This document shows positions 34,223 through 45,349 of a stretch of 64,000 nucleotides of DNA, in pieces (within the stretch, counting starts at the first letter, position 1; every line of letters starts with the position of its first letter). Location of the stretch: positions 120,330,126 through 120,394,125 of the forward strand of contig CP136069.1 in NCBI GenBank assembly GCA_032622095.1. Direction: 5' to 3'. The notes beneath the pieces were generated by a model. The model did no database searches. It had not been told where the DNA came from and saw only the letters and a list, made by a program, of their open reading frames with translations. Position numbers and translations under genes: made by a program. Source of the DNA: Siphonodentalium dalli (lineage: Eukaryota > Mollusca > Scaphopoda > Gadilida > Siphonodentaliidae).

Positions 34223-36364
34223 TCATTGGTGTTTGGGCCTTTTTTTTAGATATATTGATAGATTTATTATGATATTTCTGTTATTTGTATCAAAGAGGTC
34301 ATGCAATTTAATTGTGTTCGGTCGGTTGCGATAGTAGGCTTTCAAATATTTCATTCTGAGCGCAGTTAACCGAGGGCAGTTCATTACAAGGTGGTATTCA
34401 TCGCCGAGTTCCTCCATACAAAGAGTACATCTTCGTTCTGAGTATGGGGTGTTTGTCCAAGAACCAGTTTCCACCGGAAGCCGGTGGTTTCTGGTTCTGA
34501 ATCTCAGTAGTGGCAGAACGATATTGTTATCATCTAGAGATAGGTATCGTGGTCTGCAGAAGTTGGGCTTTATGCATCTATAAAATGCGTATTTATTTGA
34601 ATGTTCCATAGATGCTCGCCAGTCTGACATATATATGTCCATAGTTCTGGTTTTTATGGCATTGGCGAAAAATTTTGCGCTACTAACCGCTTGGTTTCTC
34701 CACGTATATGACATGCCCAGTTTGTTCAGTTCAGTATTTACAAATTCTAGCCAGGGGATTTTTACATTTTCTAGCGTGCGTACATTCATCATTATATTGT
34801 AAAGCATAAAAGGGAGTCGGGTGCTTTCCATCGTGATTATTCTGCTCCAGAACATTAATAATTTAGTTTTTATTGTCAGCGAAATTGGTTTAATTCCCAG
34901 CTCCGCGTAAATGAACACTTCCGGTGTGGTCTTGTTTAGATTAAATATAAATCTCAAGAACCATGTTTCTAGTTTCCGGAAGCACTCTAAGTTTTCAAAG
35001 CCCCATATCTCGGCTCCATATGTCATAATCGGCACGATTGATTTTTCATAGATATCTAGAATCGTTTCGACGGACAATTTGTTACTTCGCGAGGTGTTTA
35101 TCAAAGCATACATTGCCTTCTTGACATTACTGCACCGTGTGTTTCTTTCAGTTGCGAAGTTACCGTTCTTATTGAATTCTGTGCCCAGATATTTATAACT
35201 GTTTACGGTTTCAATTATGTCGGTATTTATATGGAATTCACTATCTTTATTTCTGCTTCGTTTTTTACCAAAAATTACGATTTTCGTTTTTGATGGGTTA
35301 ATTTTTAGTTTCCAGATGTTGCAGTATTGTGCAAATCTGTTTAGTGAATGTTGAAGGCCTTTCTTTGAGTTGGATACGAGTACGGTGTCATCTGCATATA
35401 ACAATATAAGAAGTTTTAGGTAATATCCCGTGTCTGATTTTCTCACCTTATGCAAGTCGATACCGTTACACCCGTGCCCTGCTAGGTAGTCATGTACGTC
35501 ATTGAGGTATAGAGAAAAAAGTATCGGTGAAAGACAGTCACCTTGTTTTACTCCAATGGAACTATGAAATAAACTGGATATGTTGTCATCTACTCTCACG
35601 CACGTTTTAATATTTTGGTATAGACCTTTTACAGCTCGAAGTATGTTTCCAGATAGATGGTAGTGTTGTAATTTGCCCCATAGTCCCTCCCTCCAAACTG
35701 TATCGAACGCTTTGGTAAAGTCAATAAATGCACAGAAAAGGTTATCTTTGTTCAAATCAGCTAATTTGACGAGGGCGTGGAGGTTGAACATTTGGTCTGT
35801 TGTGCTATAGCCTTTACGGAATCCGGCTTGGGTTTATGATTGCAATTTGTTCATGTCTACGAATTTGGATATACGCTTGCAAAGAATACTGGTGTATACT
35901 TTTGACATACAACTAAGGAGAGTTATTTTCCTATAGTTATCAGCATCCATTGGATCTTTTCTGTTTTTGAAAATAGGTCTTATGACCCCGATGGACCAGT
36001 CTCTAGGTATAACACCGGTTTTAAAAATAACATTAAAATACATGGTATAAAAATCGCCTAGAAACTGCCAGCTATGTTTGATATATGAATTATCAATATT
36101 ATCTAGTCCGGGTGCTTTGTTGCTTTTTAGCATTTTGATGGAACTCTCAATTTCATCTTTTGTGATGGGTCCATTTAATTGGTTTTCGCCAATTAAGTTA
36201 TGTGGTTGACTAGTATAAGCCATATTGTATGTATCGCAACTTGTCTCTGTTAATGACAATAACTCGGATTCTTCTTTTTCAAAATGCGATTTAAAGTTAT
36301 CGGCATTTGGGCAGGGTAAACTACGTGTCCTTTTCGGTTTATGAATATCTTTAATTAGTTTCAA
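34223..36364 (-). pseudogene. LINE A ORF2, reverse transcriptase and C-terminal CCHC part
   Basis: This frame has one in-frame stop, TAA at 35834-35836, 14 codons before the internal methionine at 35791. Reverse transcriptase motifs are intact: AFIDFTKAFDTVW (catalytic Asp), GVKQGDCLSPILFSLYLND and LLYADDTVLV (YADD), followed by KYLGTEF. Near the end is Cys-x2-Cys-x8-His-x4-Cys (CTLCMEELGDEYHLVMNC), the usual C-terminal knuckle of such ORF2 proteins. It ends ...KKRPKHQ; the LINE B homologue runs slightly further. Upstream, between 36497 and 36364, the link to the endonuclease is broken by stops and shifts. It would make cDNA by target-primed reverse transcription if intact; this copy is dead or nearly so. 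Confidence 0.85.
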
Positions 36365-36496
36365 AAAGTCCTTACTACTTTGGGTTCGGAAATTATGTAC
36401 TTTTGCTCGTATGCCTGCATGCGTTGTATTTTATTCTGCTTTTAGTCAGTGCTACTTTATATGAGTTTCTGCTTCTGATCATATTTAATTTATTTT

Positions 36497-37624
36497 CTAC
36501 CGTCGGGTGAGCGCGTCATAAGTGAACCAAGGGGGGCTATTCTTCCTTGGCTTTGGTCCGCTGGATTGCGGCTTTGTTGTTAGTGTCGAATTCAGAAGAC
36601 TGTTTAAATCGCTCGTGATAGAATTAATCATATTGGCGGTGTCTGTCTCATTGCACGACGCGAGCCGAGTAATATCGGCGTTGAGAGCGGTCAGTTCTGT
36701 TGCTTTTGTGCGCAAATTGGTCACAAATGAGTGAACATTGAACAGCGGTCTCTTTCGAGTGTTCCTTCTATTTGGTTTTGTTTGGGACGCTGTGGGCATG
36801 ACTGATTGGTCGGCAGTTTGTTTGGGGTGATCAAATTTACAGTTCACTACCAGTCCGCTATGTGCGTCCGAGGTTAAACTGTTATGGTCGAGAACAATCA
36901 GGTGAGTAATTGCGTTAAACAGGTTTGGTGTACTAATGACATAATCAACTGTACTCACGTCTTTACATGTGTTGTGACCTGAATCATTACCTTTGCGCCC
37001 ATTTAGGATTATCATGTCGGTCTGATCACATAATTTAAATAATTTGCCACCGGAGTTATTTGATCGAGAGTCTGAGTTCACTCGATCAACTGTTAAGTTA
37101 TCAATGCCGTATTCAGTCGCTATTCTGCTCGCGTGATTGCTGTCGTTTATAGTCCCTGTTCTAGCATTGAAATCTCCGGCGGTGATTACATGGTCGTGAT
37201 TGATAATTTTTTCCATAGTCGAGATAGTTATATTTTCGAACATATCATTTTTGTAAAAGGTAGAATTCTCTGGGGGGACGTATACATTCCCCATGGCATA
37301 GGACTGTCCGTCCTCTCCGCGAAATGTACACCAGAGAACTGTCTCACAATCGTCATCAATTATCGAGAAGGCTTCTCGGTACTGATCCTTTATCGCTATG
37401 CATAATCCGCCGGATCTTACGCGAGAAGATTTCTTACGATTTTTGATGCCGATGATGTGATAGCTCTCAATTTCAATTATATCGATATTGTCAGTTTTGG
37501 TCTCCTGTAGAAAAATAATATCAAATTTATTCAAAATCTCTGTGAATTCCGGATCTTCGAGTTTTGATCTCAGTCCGCAAATGTTAATAGACAAAAGATT
37601 TAGATTAATGCATTCATTTTTCAC
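36497..37624 (-). pseudogene. LINE A ORF2, apurinic-type endonuclease domain
   Basis: Starts MKNECINLNLLSINICGLRS, 13 bases after the ORF1 stop site. The apurinic/apyrimidinic-like endonuclease signature is complete: Asn in SINICGL, IIFLQETK, SGGLCIAIKD, NVYVPPENS, ITAGDFNART, STVDYVIS and SDAHSGLV (catalytic His). The domain nicks the genomic target during insertion. The frame ends after SPPWFTYDALTRR where decay sets in; the homologous stretch in LINE B (QPWFAND) shows the protein once continued into the reverse transcriptase. Confidence 0.85.
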
Positions 37625-37636
37625 TCCCGGGCTTTC

Positions 37637-38663
37637 CTATGTTATCACCGCTCCTGTGTTAGTGTTGGGCTGTGGTGTGAAATTGGCTGGGCTGGGACCT
37701 GTGAATGAGGTGGGGGTATTTTGCACATTTCTACTAAAGTTTATAGTTTGTTTTGTCACAGTCTCTATGTTGTTTGATTGTCTGTCACTGACTGTCGGTT
37801 TTCTCGCACCACCGCGACCACGACCGCGACCGCGTCCTCTGGCCCGGGGGTTGAACGGCGGAGGTACGAATGGCGGTCCTTTCTACTTGGAGTTTTCCGC
37901 TGCATTCATAGCGAATGACAGACTGGGCGTGGTTGTCCTGTTGGGTTTCAACAGTTTGCGCGGCTGTTGACCCTGTTGCTGTCGCTGCGATTTCTTCTCA
38001 CTCTGTTGTTGTGATTGCTGCAACTGTTGTTGTTGTTGCCTCGGCGCTTGTTGTGTCGAGGTCGGGGCTTCCTTTTGGTAATTTGACCTGTATGGGTGTT
38101 TCCCGTCAGGTTTCACGATTTTATTATCGATGTAAAGTCTATCAGCGACCACCCTTGCTTCCTGCCCCCTTTCCCTAGCGGTTTTAGCTATTGGGTTTAA
38201 TACTTCTTTTCTGTAAGTATTTACTACTTTTGGATAATGTTCATTAATAAAGTAGTTTGAACCCTTCGATCAGCATCCCACCTTTCTTTCCGACTAGTTC
38301 TCGATCCTTGTGGTTTGAAAATTTCACAGAGATAGGACGGCGTTTATCTTTTTGGTACTGACCCATCCTGAATGTTTTGTCGATTTCTATTCGGCCTTTT
38401 ATGTCTAGCATTTGTCTAAAAAATTGGGCTATGACAGTTATTGTTTTTGTTGTGCCGTTAGATTCATGTTCCATTTCGTCGATGCCGTTAATAATTAAGA
38501 TGCCTTGTTTTATCTCGATCTGCAGATCGGTGACCTGTTTAAGCACGTATTGTGTTCGTCTGTCGATTAGATCAATCATTGCTTTATCCTGAATTTGTGC
38601 AATTGCCTTTTGTTGAACAATGGTTTCTAGCTGTGAATGTTTTGTCTCTATGTGTCTTTTCAC
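37637..38663 (-). pseudogene. LINE A ORF1, RNA-binding and RGG/Q-rich C-terminal part
   Basis: From the insertion junction it reads VKRHIETKHSQLE, a helical stretch, then GILIINGIDE, IEIDKTFRMGQY and RPISVKFSNHKDRELV, an L1-ORF1-like RNA-recognition fold. Near 38246 the frame shifts. The new frame reads FINEHYPKVVNTYRKEVLNP and VADRLYIDNKIV, the L1-like C-terminal domain, followed by a Gln-rich segment (~38080-37930). A TAG at 37883-37885 interrupts it; beyond, the same frame stays open with an RGRGRGRGRGG box and stops at 37637. Such ORF1 proteins coat the element's RNA. Confidence 0.8.
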
Positions 38664-38673
38664 CCCCCCCCCC

Positions 38674-40890
38674 TGCATTGATCGGATATGCATTGCTGTA
38701 TGCCATTCCCGCATAAATATCAAAAGCTTGGAACAATATATAGAACTCAATCAAATGCTTTTCTCCAAAGTACAACAAGATGACCTGGACTCAATAACTG
38801 ATTCAATCAATAATCTCCTCACTCAACCCATTGATAAACTGATTCATACTTCGTCACACAACACCGCTCGCAGAAACCACAAGCCACAAACAAGAAAAAC
38901 GTCACAACCTTGGTTCGCAAACGACTGTCAATCGGCACGGACAAAATACCGTAAAGCTCGTCGCGCATATAAACGCCTACCCAATTCAGAGATCGAGTTC
39001 TTCTGATTAACAGTAGTCGAAATTATAAACACGTACTGCGCACTAGTAGAATACGCCATAACACGAAGCTGAGTAAACACATACATAATTTGCGTGCAAA
39101 TTCTAGTACAGAATTTTGGAAACTTATTTGCACACTTGACAATCATTGCCCCGATAAGCCATCCCCAGACTGCGAGGAATTCCAAAAGTATTTTGAACAA
39201 GAGGAGGGGTTACCAGACCAGCACACAGATTGCGAGATAATTTTAGACGGGTCCAATACCATGCCCAATATTATGTCTGACATATCGTGCCCCCCTTTAA
39301 CTTTAACTGTAGACAATACATGCCTAGATGCATGTATCACGATTGACGAACTCGAGAGAGCAGTGAAAAACCTTAAATCGGGGAAATCTCCCGGATATGA
39401 TTCAATCACAAACGATTTTATAAAATCATCATTTAGTATCATGAAACACACGCTGCTTCAGTATTTTAACCTGATCCTATCTACGGGCATCGTTCCACGC
39501 GAATGGACAGTTGGTGTTGTTATACCTATATTCAAACGTAAGGGAGATAGCATGGATCCAAACAGTTACCGAAAAATAACCCTCCTGAGTTGTTTCTCTA
39601 AGCTGTTCACCAGCATAATTTATGATCGATTAAAATCTTTTCTCGAGATCAATAGCTTGCAGACAGAAGCACAGGCAGGTTTCAGGAAGGGTTACTCTAC
39701 AATCGACCATATCTTCTCGTTATATGCACTCATACATCTCATGAAAGCAAACAAACAAAACTTATATTGCGCCTTCATAGATTTTTCAAAGGCATTTGAC
39801 TCTGTATGTAGAGTTGGGCTCTGGAGGAAACTTATTGCTTATGGTATCAACGGAAAAACATTAAATGTGATTCAATCACTTTATAAACACCTCAAACTGT
39901 GTGTTCGCGTGAACGATGAAGACTCAGGTTTCTTCTCTAGCCATATTGGCTTAAAACAAGGTGACAATATATCCCCCTGCTCTACGCTGTGTACGTTAAT
40001 GATTTGGAAGAGATTCTAAGCGCTAATAACAATTGCGGGATAGCTCTTGATAAGCTCAGTGGAGTGGAAACGGGTATCTATTTAAAGTTGTTCTTGCTCA
40101 TATATGCCGATGATACTGTATTATTGGCCGACACGCGTGGCGGTCTACAGAGTTCCTTAGATAATTTCTCTGCGTATTGTACACGTTGGAAATTGAATGT
40201 GAACATTGCAAAATCAAACGTTGTCGTTTTTGGACGTAAGCCGAAAAATATGAACCAGCTACAAACTTTCACGATTAAAGACCAAATCATTGAACAGGTT
40301 GATCATTTTAAATACCTCGGAACGACATTCCACAAAAGAGGAACTTTCGCAATGGAAAGAAATCTAAGATGCCAATCCGCGAAAAAGGCGATGTACGCAT
40401 TACTCAATAAAGCCAGTTATAATAAGCTCACTATAAAAAGTATCCGGGAGATCTACGAAAAATCGATTGTACCAATCATGACTTATGGAGCGGAGGTGTG
40501 GGGCTATGAAAACCTAACATGCTTTGAAAAACTGGAATTATGGTTCTTGAAATTCGCACTTAAACTGAAAAAGTCCACACCGAATGCTTTCATTTATGGG
40601 GAACTTGGAATGTGTCCCATAACAGTGAAAATCAAAACCCGTTCCCTCTCGTACTGGGCTAAGCTAATCTCTATGCCGACTAATATATTACCACTTATGT
40701 TGTATTATGTTATGTATTGTTTATATTGTGAAAATGTTTTTAATAATTCATTGATTATTGGTATTCGAGATACCCTTAATTGCCTCGGTATGAGTATTGT
40801 CTGGACCAACCAACAAGTTCTAAGCATCAATCAATTGTTTATTCTCGTCACTCAAAATTACATGGGTATTGAGACATTTAACATATTTAC
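38674..40890 (+). pseudogene. LINE B ORF2, 5'-truncated reverse transcriptase
   Basis: Begins abruptly after a C run (38663-38673) inside LINE A ORF1, at a point just after the endonuclease in ORF2 terms (SLEQYIEL...PWFAND). Frames: 38700-39003, then 39010-39975, then 39978-40894. Shifts occur near 38995 and in the C run at 39973-39977, where one missing C splits motif B (GLKQGDNISP / LYAVYVNDLEE). Motif A (AFIDFSKAFDSVCR) and motif C (LLIYADDTVLLAD) remain. Compared with LINE A, similarity ends near NQQVLSINQLF (about 40845). The missing C-terminus appears at 50384 in the same orientation. Confidence 0.8.
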
Positions 40891-40899
40891 ATGACATAT

Positions 40900-41953
40900 A
40901 GTTATATACATTATATACATGGGGCAGGCGGGATTATTGCAATATGTACCATGCATACATGCCGTATATAATTATCCAACAGCGATAATAATCTTACTCT
41001 GTCGTTATTAGCGCTGATATAAATACTCTGCCCTCGATTGAGCTTTTAAAAAGTATCCTCTCGGTTTTTAGTACTATCTGCACAGGGTTACTAAGCTTCA
41101 GTTGGGTCCATCTGGGTTACTCCGTTCTGGGCATTCGAACACAATCGTGGATTCGTGAAAATTTCTAAAATTCGATGTACCTGTTTTCTCCCAGAAAATC
41201 GCATTAAATACTTTTTAGATGTTTTCGTGGTACTCTCCACGATTATGAATCGATGGGTTGTAAGTTTCAATAAATTTTCGTTATCAAGAATATATATTAG
41301 TTTGATCAGTTAGGCGAATTGGGCCAGGGTGGTCGGATTTGCCACGTTTGCTGAGATTTTTCATTTTCGGCTCAGGATTATTTCTGCCTGTCTGTCCGTT
41401 GATTTTGTGTTTACACGTGTAAATGGCACTGTCTGATGGTACATTACGCATACACTGTGAATGAGGCTGCTTGTGTTACAAATCATTTGATTAATATGAG
41501 TCATTGATCTGTTGATAAGACTACTCATAGACAGTCATATAAATATATATATGTATAACACAACAACATTTTGGTTTACACATTAGGAAATGATAGAATA
41601 ATGGTTGCTTAACAAACAATTAATTCGACTGGAGCCAACAATGGTAAAATCAGACAATGTCTGTCATGTTACTAATAATATTAGTAAATGGGGAGGGGCA
41701 ATTATCTCCATTTCTTTATAAAGGGAATGCCGGAATAATAAATAAGTTGATTTGTCTACATTTACCACAAGGTCAGGAGTGTATCGGTCATAATATTAAG
41801 GGTCACATCAGGGACATGTCAGACCAACACACATGACATGCATCCCACTGAAAGGTCCCACTTATGGGTTAGCGTACGCATATCACCTGTGTAGGTCAGA
41901 CATTTCCCAATTGTGCCACTGATGACTATCTCATATGTTCTCAGTAATCACAT
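40900..41953. other. Unassigned DNA inside the LINE B interruption
   Basis: No gene, no clear terminal repeat and no similarity to the other elements was seen. It lies between the break in LINE B and the 3' end of LINE D. Confidence 0.4.
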
Positions 41954-42029
41954 CAACAACAACAACAACAACCTAGACTCAGTTTAATTTAAACTCTCTG
42001 CTTACAAGCTTAATGAACTCACACAACTT
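41954..42029 (-). pseudogene. LINE D ORF2 last codons and (TTG)n tail
   Basis: On the minus strand, after the LTR element is removed with one ACTT, the LINE D frame continues HLRKL-CEFIKLVSREFKLN and stops at TGA (41979-41981). GTCTAGG follows, then six TTG repeats (41954-41972). The 3' untranslated part is only about seven bases. Confidence 0.75.
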
Positions 42030-42336
42030 TGTTGTGAAATTGGGTTTCTAATCAATGGGAGATAATTCTATTAGAAGTGACCGGAGCTGGAGCGGCGATA
42101 AGTTTGTACCGGAAAGTGAACCGGAACTCTCGGCTCGAGAAGAAGTGACGAGATCGAGGGGAGAACTAAAAGAGAAACCAAATTGAACACATCGTTATTT
42201 TATTGCTGTTGCTATTTTCATTATTATCTGATACAATCTTCACGTTTCTGCATATATATATTGGTGAGTATAAACCTTATTATCTTGTGCATGTATTAAT
42301 ATAACTTGTACTTGTTGTATACCAATTTTCACAACA
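42030..42336 (+). repeat. 5' LTR
   Basis: Starts TGTTGTG and ends CACAACA (short inverted ends). Includes a purine/GA-rich segment (CTCGAGAAGAAGTGACGAGA) and a CATATATATATTGG box near 42250 that could serve as a TATA element. Differs from the 3' LTR at about 42288 (G/A) and 42299 (A/G). Confidence 0.9.
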
Positions 42337-42353
42337 TTGGCGTCGTCGCAAAC
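42337..42353 (+). promoter_or_regulatory. Candidate primer binding site
   Basis: TTGGCGTCGTCGCAAAC immediately after the LTR. Retroelement primer sites usually begin TGG, the complement of the CCA end of a tRNA. The matching tRNA was not identified. Confidence 0.55.
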
Positions 42354-42906
42354 TTATTTCGTTATTCGCGGGGAAAACTCAATTGTTTTTCTGTTGTCCT
42401 CAATTACCACGTGCTCGGTCGGGAACGCGGTAGTACTTCGTTTATTGTTCGTATTTCGTATATAATTGTTTGAATTGTTAACAAATAGTATTAAAGTGTG
42501 TGTTGATGATATTAATCATTAAAATTTAGTATTTACAGATTGTATTAGAAAGATTCTGCTGTTGAGGAAAAGCTACTTTTCAACGAAGTTTCAAGTCGAA
42601 AATTTATTTTTTTGGGGAAATTTGTTTTTATTTGTGGAATAGAACCATTGTGTGTTTTCTGTTACTGGATATGGTCATTACACGCCTACATCTGTAATTT
42701 TGTTCGGAGTAATGTGTTTTTGTAATGAATGGAATGTCATGATTCTGCTTTGCCAGTTATTGGCATGTTTCTGAATCTATTGACACTTTTACATTCGTTT
42801 CACATTAACGTGCACGGAGAGTGACAGTCAGGCGAGTCAGCAGCATTCTGTTTTGCAGAAACATCAAGGTTCAATTTGGTGAGAAGGGGAAGGGAATGAA
42901 TATAAT

Positions 42907-44331
42907 ATGTTCAGAGCAGAATTTCCTGTTCCCAAGGTAAAACAAGGGTCGGTTATCGACTTTAGGATGCAAAATACGGTTACTGTAGCGAGTGGGAATC
43001 GACATCTAGTAGGTTCAAATGAAATGACTGGGGCTGCCACGGAAGTGACGCGTGCATCCGGTCCAGTCAGTTTTGGCGACATTGTCCAATCTTCAACAGT
43101 GGCCACCCACAGTACGTGTCAAGCCACTGAGGATTTCGAACAAGCCATTACGTCAGCTGTGATGAGCATGGGAGTAAAAATCCCATCAGCTCAGTCAACC
43201 CTGCAAAATGTACAGTCTCAAATGTTGGATAATACAGGGTTATCTCTGGGAAACCAACAGTTTAGTGTCGTACAGACGTCCACAGCAAGTACACATATGG
43301 CGACAACAATTCCAATAATGACTAATCCTGGGTACTCACAGGTGACATCAAATTTCTCCTATGCTGGGGGATCTAATCCGGGTATGGTACAGTCACAAAT
43401 GAGTGATCAGGCTAGGGGTGTGCAAAGGTCGACATTGGATTTGAGTCAGCCGCATCCAAATAAAATCCCATCAGCTCAACTGAGTTTGCGAACTGTACAG
43501 CCTCAGGTATCGTCCAAGGTGACTCAAATGTTGGATAATCCGGGATTATCGCCGGCACAGAACAAATTTGAATCAGCTCACACAAGCACCCCGGTCAGGT
43601 ACATATCGTCGACGGAAAATCCAATGTTGACCAATCCAGGTTATTCACAGGTCGAGTCAACATTTCACTTGGGTAAAACTTCTACAGAGCTTGACCGATA
43701 CCCAAGTTTCTTTCTCATGTACAAAGACGACCCTATAGATGGATCGGTTATCGATCCGGGTCAAATTTCTAACAGGAAAAAGAAGTCAAACAGATTGAAG
43801 GGTGCACATCAGGTCTTAATTAAATTGCCAAAGAAGGACAACGCGGTGATTGACGATTTTAAATATAGGAAATTCCTAGATAGTTCTGATGCACCCATGG
43901 TTTCCCAACTTGATCACTCGGTATGTGGTGAATTAAGCGAAGATGGCCTCGTCAAAATACAACTAGATTGCAAGCCACCACAGATACAATATTGCTCTGA
44001 AGTCGATGCCAAAGCTACGCATACTAGCAATTGTGAAAATAGCTCCTCCCACGAGGTTAAGGGGGCATGCATACATGACAGAGACAATACGCAGCTCTCA
44101 TCTGATACAAATAGGTTCTCCCAGCAGAGTGTGATAAACTGGAAGAGACCCCAGGTGACCATGGAAGAACATGATGTCAGTGTGAGAACCAGTGAAGCAG
44201 AGATGACGCAGGAGCCTATTGACATGGCATATTTAAGTGACGATGACAGACACGACCTTCCTGCATCAAACACGGTACCAGGAACCCAGATTACCTGGGA
44301 AGAACAGCCCTCTTTATCGAATTTTTGTTGA
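42907..44331 (+). CDS. Unknown Ser/Thr-rich protein of the LTR element, part 1
   Basis: 474 codons from ATG, 570 bp past the 5' LTR. No known domain was recognised: no CCHC knuckle, no DSG/DTG protease site, no transmembrane run. It contains a two-fold internal repeat: about residues 96-158 (IPSAQSTLQNVQ, QMLDNTGLSL, MTNPGYSQV) and about residues 189-258 (IPSAQLSLRTVQ, QMLDNPGLSP, LTNPGYSQV). Next comes a basic patch, RKKKSNRLKGAHQ, then an acidic C-terminal half ending EEQPSLSNFC. The frame ends at a five-T run (44324-44328). Dropping one T leads directly into the second frame, so the original protein probably continued. By position it would be Gag-like, but that is inference. Confidence 0.6.
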   Translation: MFRAEFPVPKVKQGSVIDFRMQNTVTVASGNRHLVGSNEMTGAATEVTRASGPVSFGDIVQSSTVATHSTCQATEDFEQAITSAVMSMGVKIPSAQSTLQNVQSQMLDNTGLSLGNQQFSVVQTSTASTHMATTIPIMTNPGYSQVTSNFSYAGGSNPGMVQSQMSDQARGVQRSTLDLSQPHPNKIPSAQLSLRTVQPQVSSKVTQMLDNPGLSPAQNKFESAHTSTPVRYISSTENPMLTNPGYSQVESTFHLGKTSTELDRYPSFFLMYKDDPIDGSVIDPGQISNRKKKSNRLKGAHQVLIKLPKKDNAVIDDFKYRKFLDSSDAPMVSQLDHSVCGELSEDGLVKIQLDCKPPQIQYCSEVDAKATHTSNCENSSSHEVKGACIHDRDNTQLSSDTNRFSQQSVINWKRPQVTMEEHDVSVRTSEAEMTQEPIDMAYLSDDDRHDLPASNTVPGTQITWEEQPSLSNFC

Positions 44332-45247
44332 TACTGCAAATGAGAGAGGGGTGTCTGGGGTCACACGGTTAGACAGTGATACCAAGTCACAGGTTGCCTT
44401 GAAAACGCAGTCAGTGGTCGGGAATAATGCATTAGGGGCTACAATATCGGTTACCGAAAGCGTAGCAGAAGCACTTGTTGGTGATACTCAACAGACGTAT
44501 TCACTGAATAACAGTCAGAATGTGGCGTTTCCGGTTGTCACGGTTACGTCATCTCAAATGAATGTGTCAACACAGATAACATCATCGGTGTGTACAGCTG
44601 AAGCAAACTTAACTGTTACATCGTGTTCCACAGAAATCCAACGGTTATCGTTGTCATCAGATATAAATGGTACAGGGTATATTTCAAACATCGTGCCCAG
44701 TAGGGGTGGTACTGATGAATATTTCGGCTACGATAGGGCAATGTACATGTGCGATACTACAACACCGACAACTAGTCACATGATCGTCACTGAGACAGGT
44801 TCAAATAGTTCAGTTGGACATAGTGATCATGGATCATTTGTCACAATCGACGACACAACGCAACTCAACCATAGTTCTCTTGTTTCAGTTACTGAAACTA
44901 AACTGGGGGTATCCCGGGAGAAAACCATGTCGAATGTTGTTTCGGAACATTCAACGGTGATTGTTTCCCCACCCGATCGGCGGAAACATCAGATTATGAT
45001 TGATTTCAAGAGCGATAATAAGCCACAATGTAAAGGTTTAAGCGTGGAAACTACAATATTTGATCGAGGTAGATTAGCAGACATCGGGAAATATGAAAGT
45101 AAACATCTGGGGAGCACAGAGTGTGTACATATATACGCAAGTGATATATGTGTTTCCTTCCCTTACAGAAGAACGCCAGGTTTATACATTAATTTCTCCA
45201 GTTCGAAAAAGGTCCATGTGTGGTTACCACGAACATGGGGCTGTTAA
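44329..45247 (+). CDS. Unknown Ser/Thr-rich protein of the LTR element, part 2
   Basis: Continuation in the +1 frame from about VDTANERGVSGVTRLDSD. Roughly 305 residues, rich in Ser, Thr, Val and Asn, with few charged clusters apart from SPPDRRKHQIMIDF. It ends SSKKVHVWLPRTWGC. No enzymatic motif was recognised. A methionine at 44237 in this frame gives an overlapping start, but the sequence style changes only after 44330, so a one-base indel (or a frameshift site) is more likely than two genes. Together the parts would make about 780 residues. Confidence 0.5.
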
Positions 45248-45349
45248 CATCATCATAGTTGGATTCAGCACTGGTTTTCAGTTTCCAAGAGTCAAAGCTA
45301 AGTCGAAGATATTTAAAGACACTGTTAGTTCCGTGTAAACTTTCTAGCA

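Noticed and set aside
36522-38178. Plus-strand open frames across LINE A (36522-36734, 37133-37405, 37488-37970, 37915-38178)
   Set aside because: They are shadows of the minus-strand LINE ORFs, which carry clear endonuclease and ORF1 motifs.
43914-44339. Minus-strand 141-codon frame opposite the LTR-element protein
   Set aside because: It is antisense to the longer frame, with no domain, and no regulatory context supports it.
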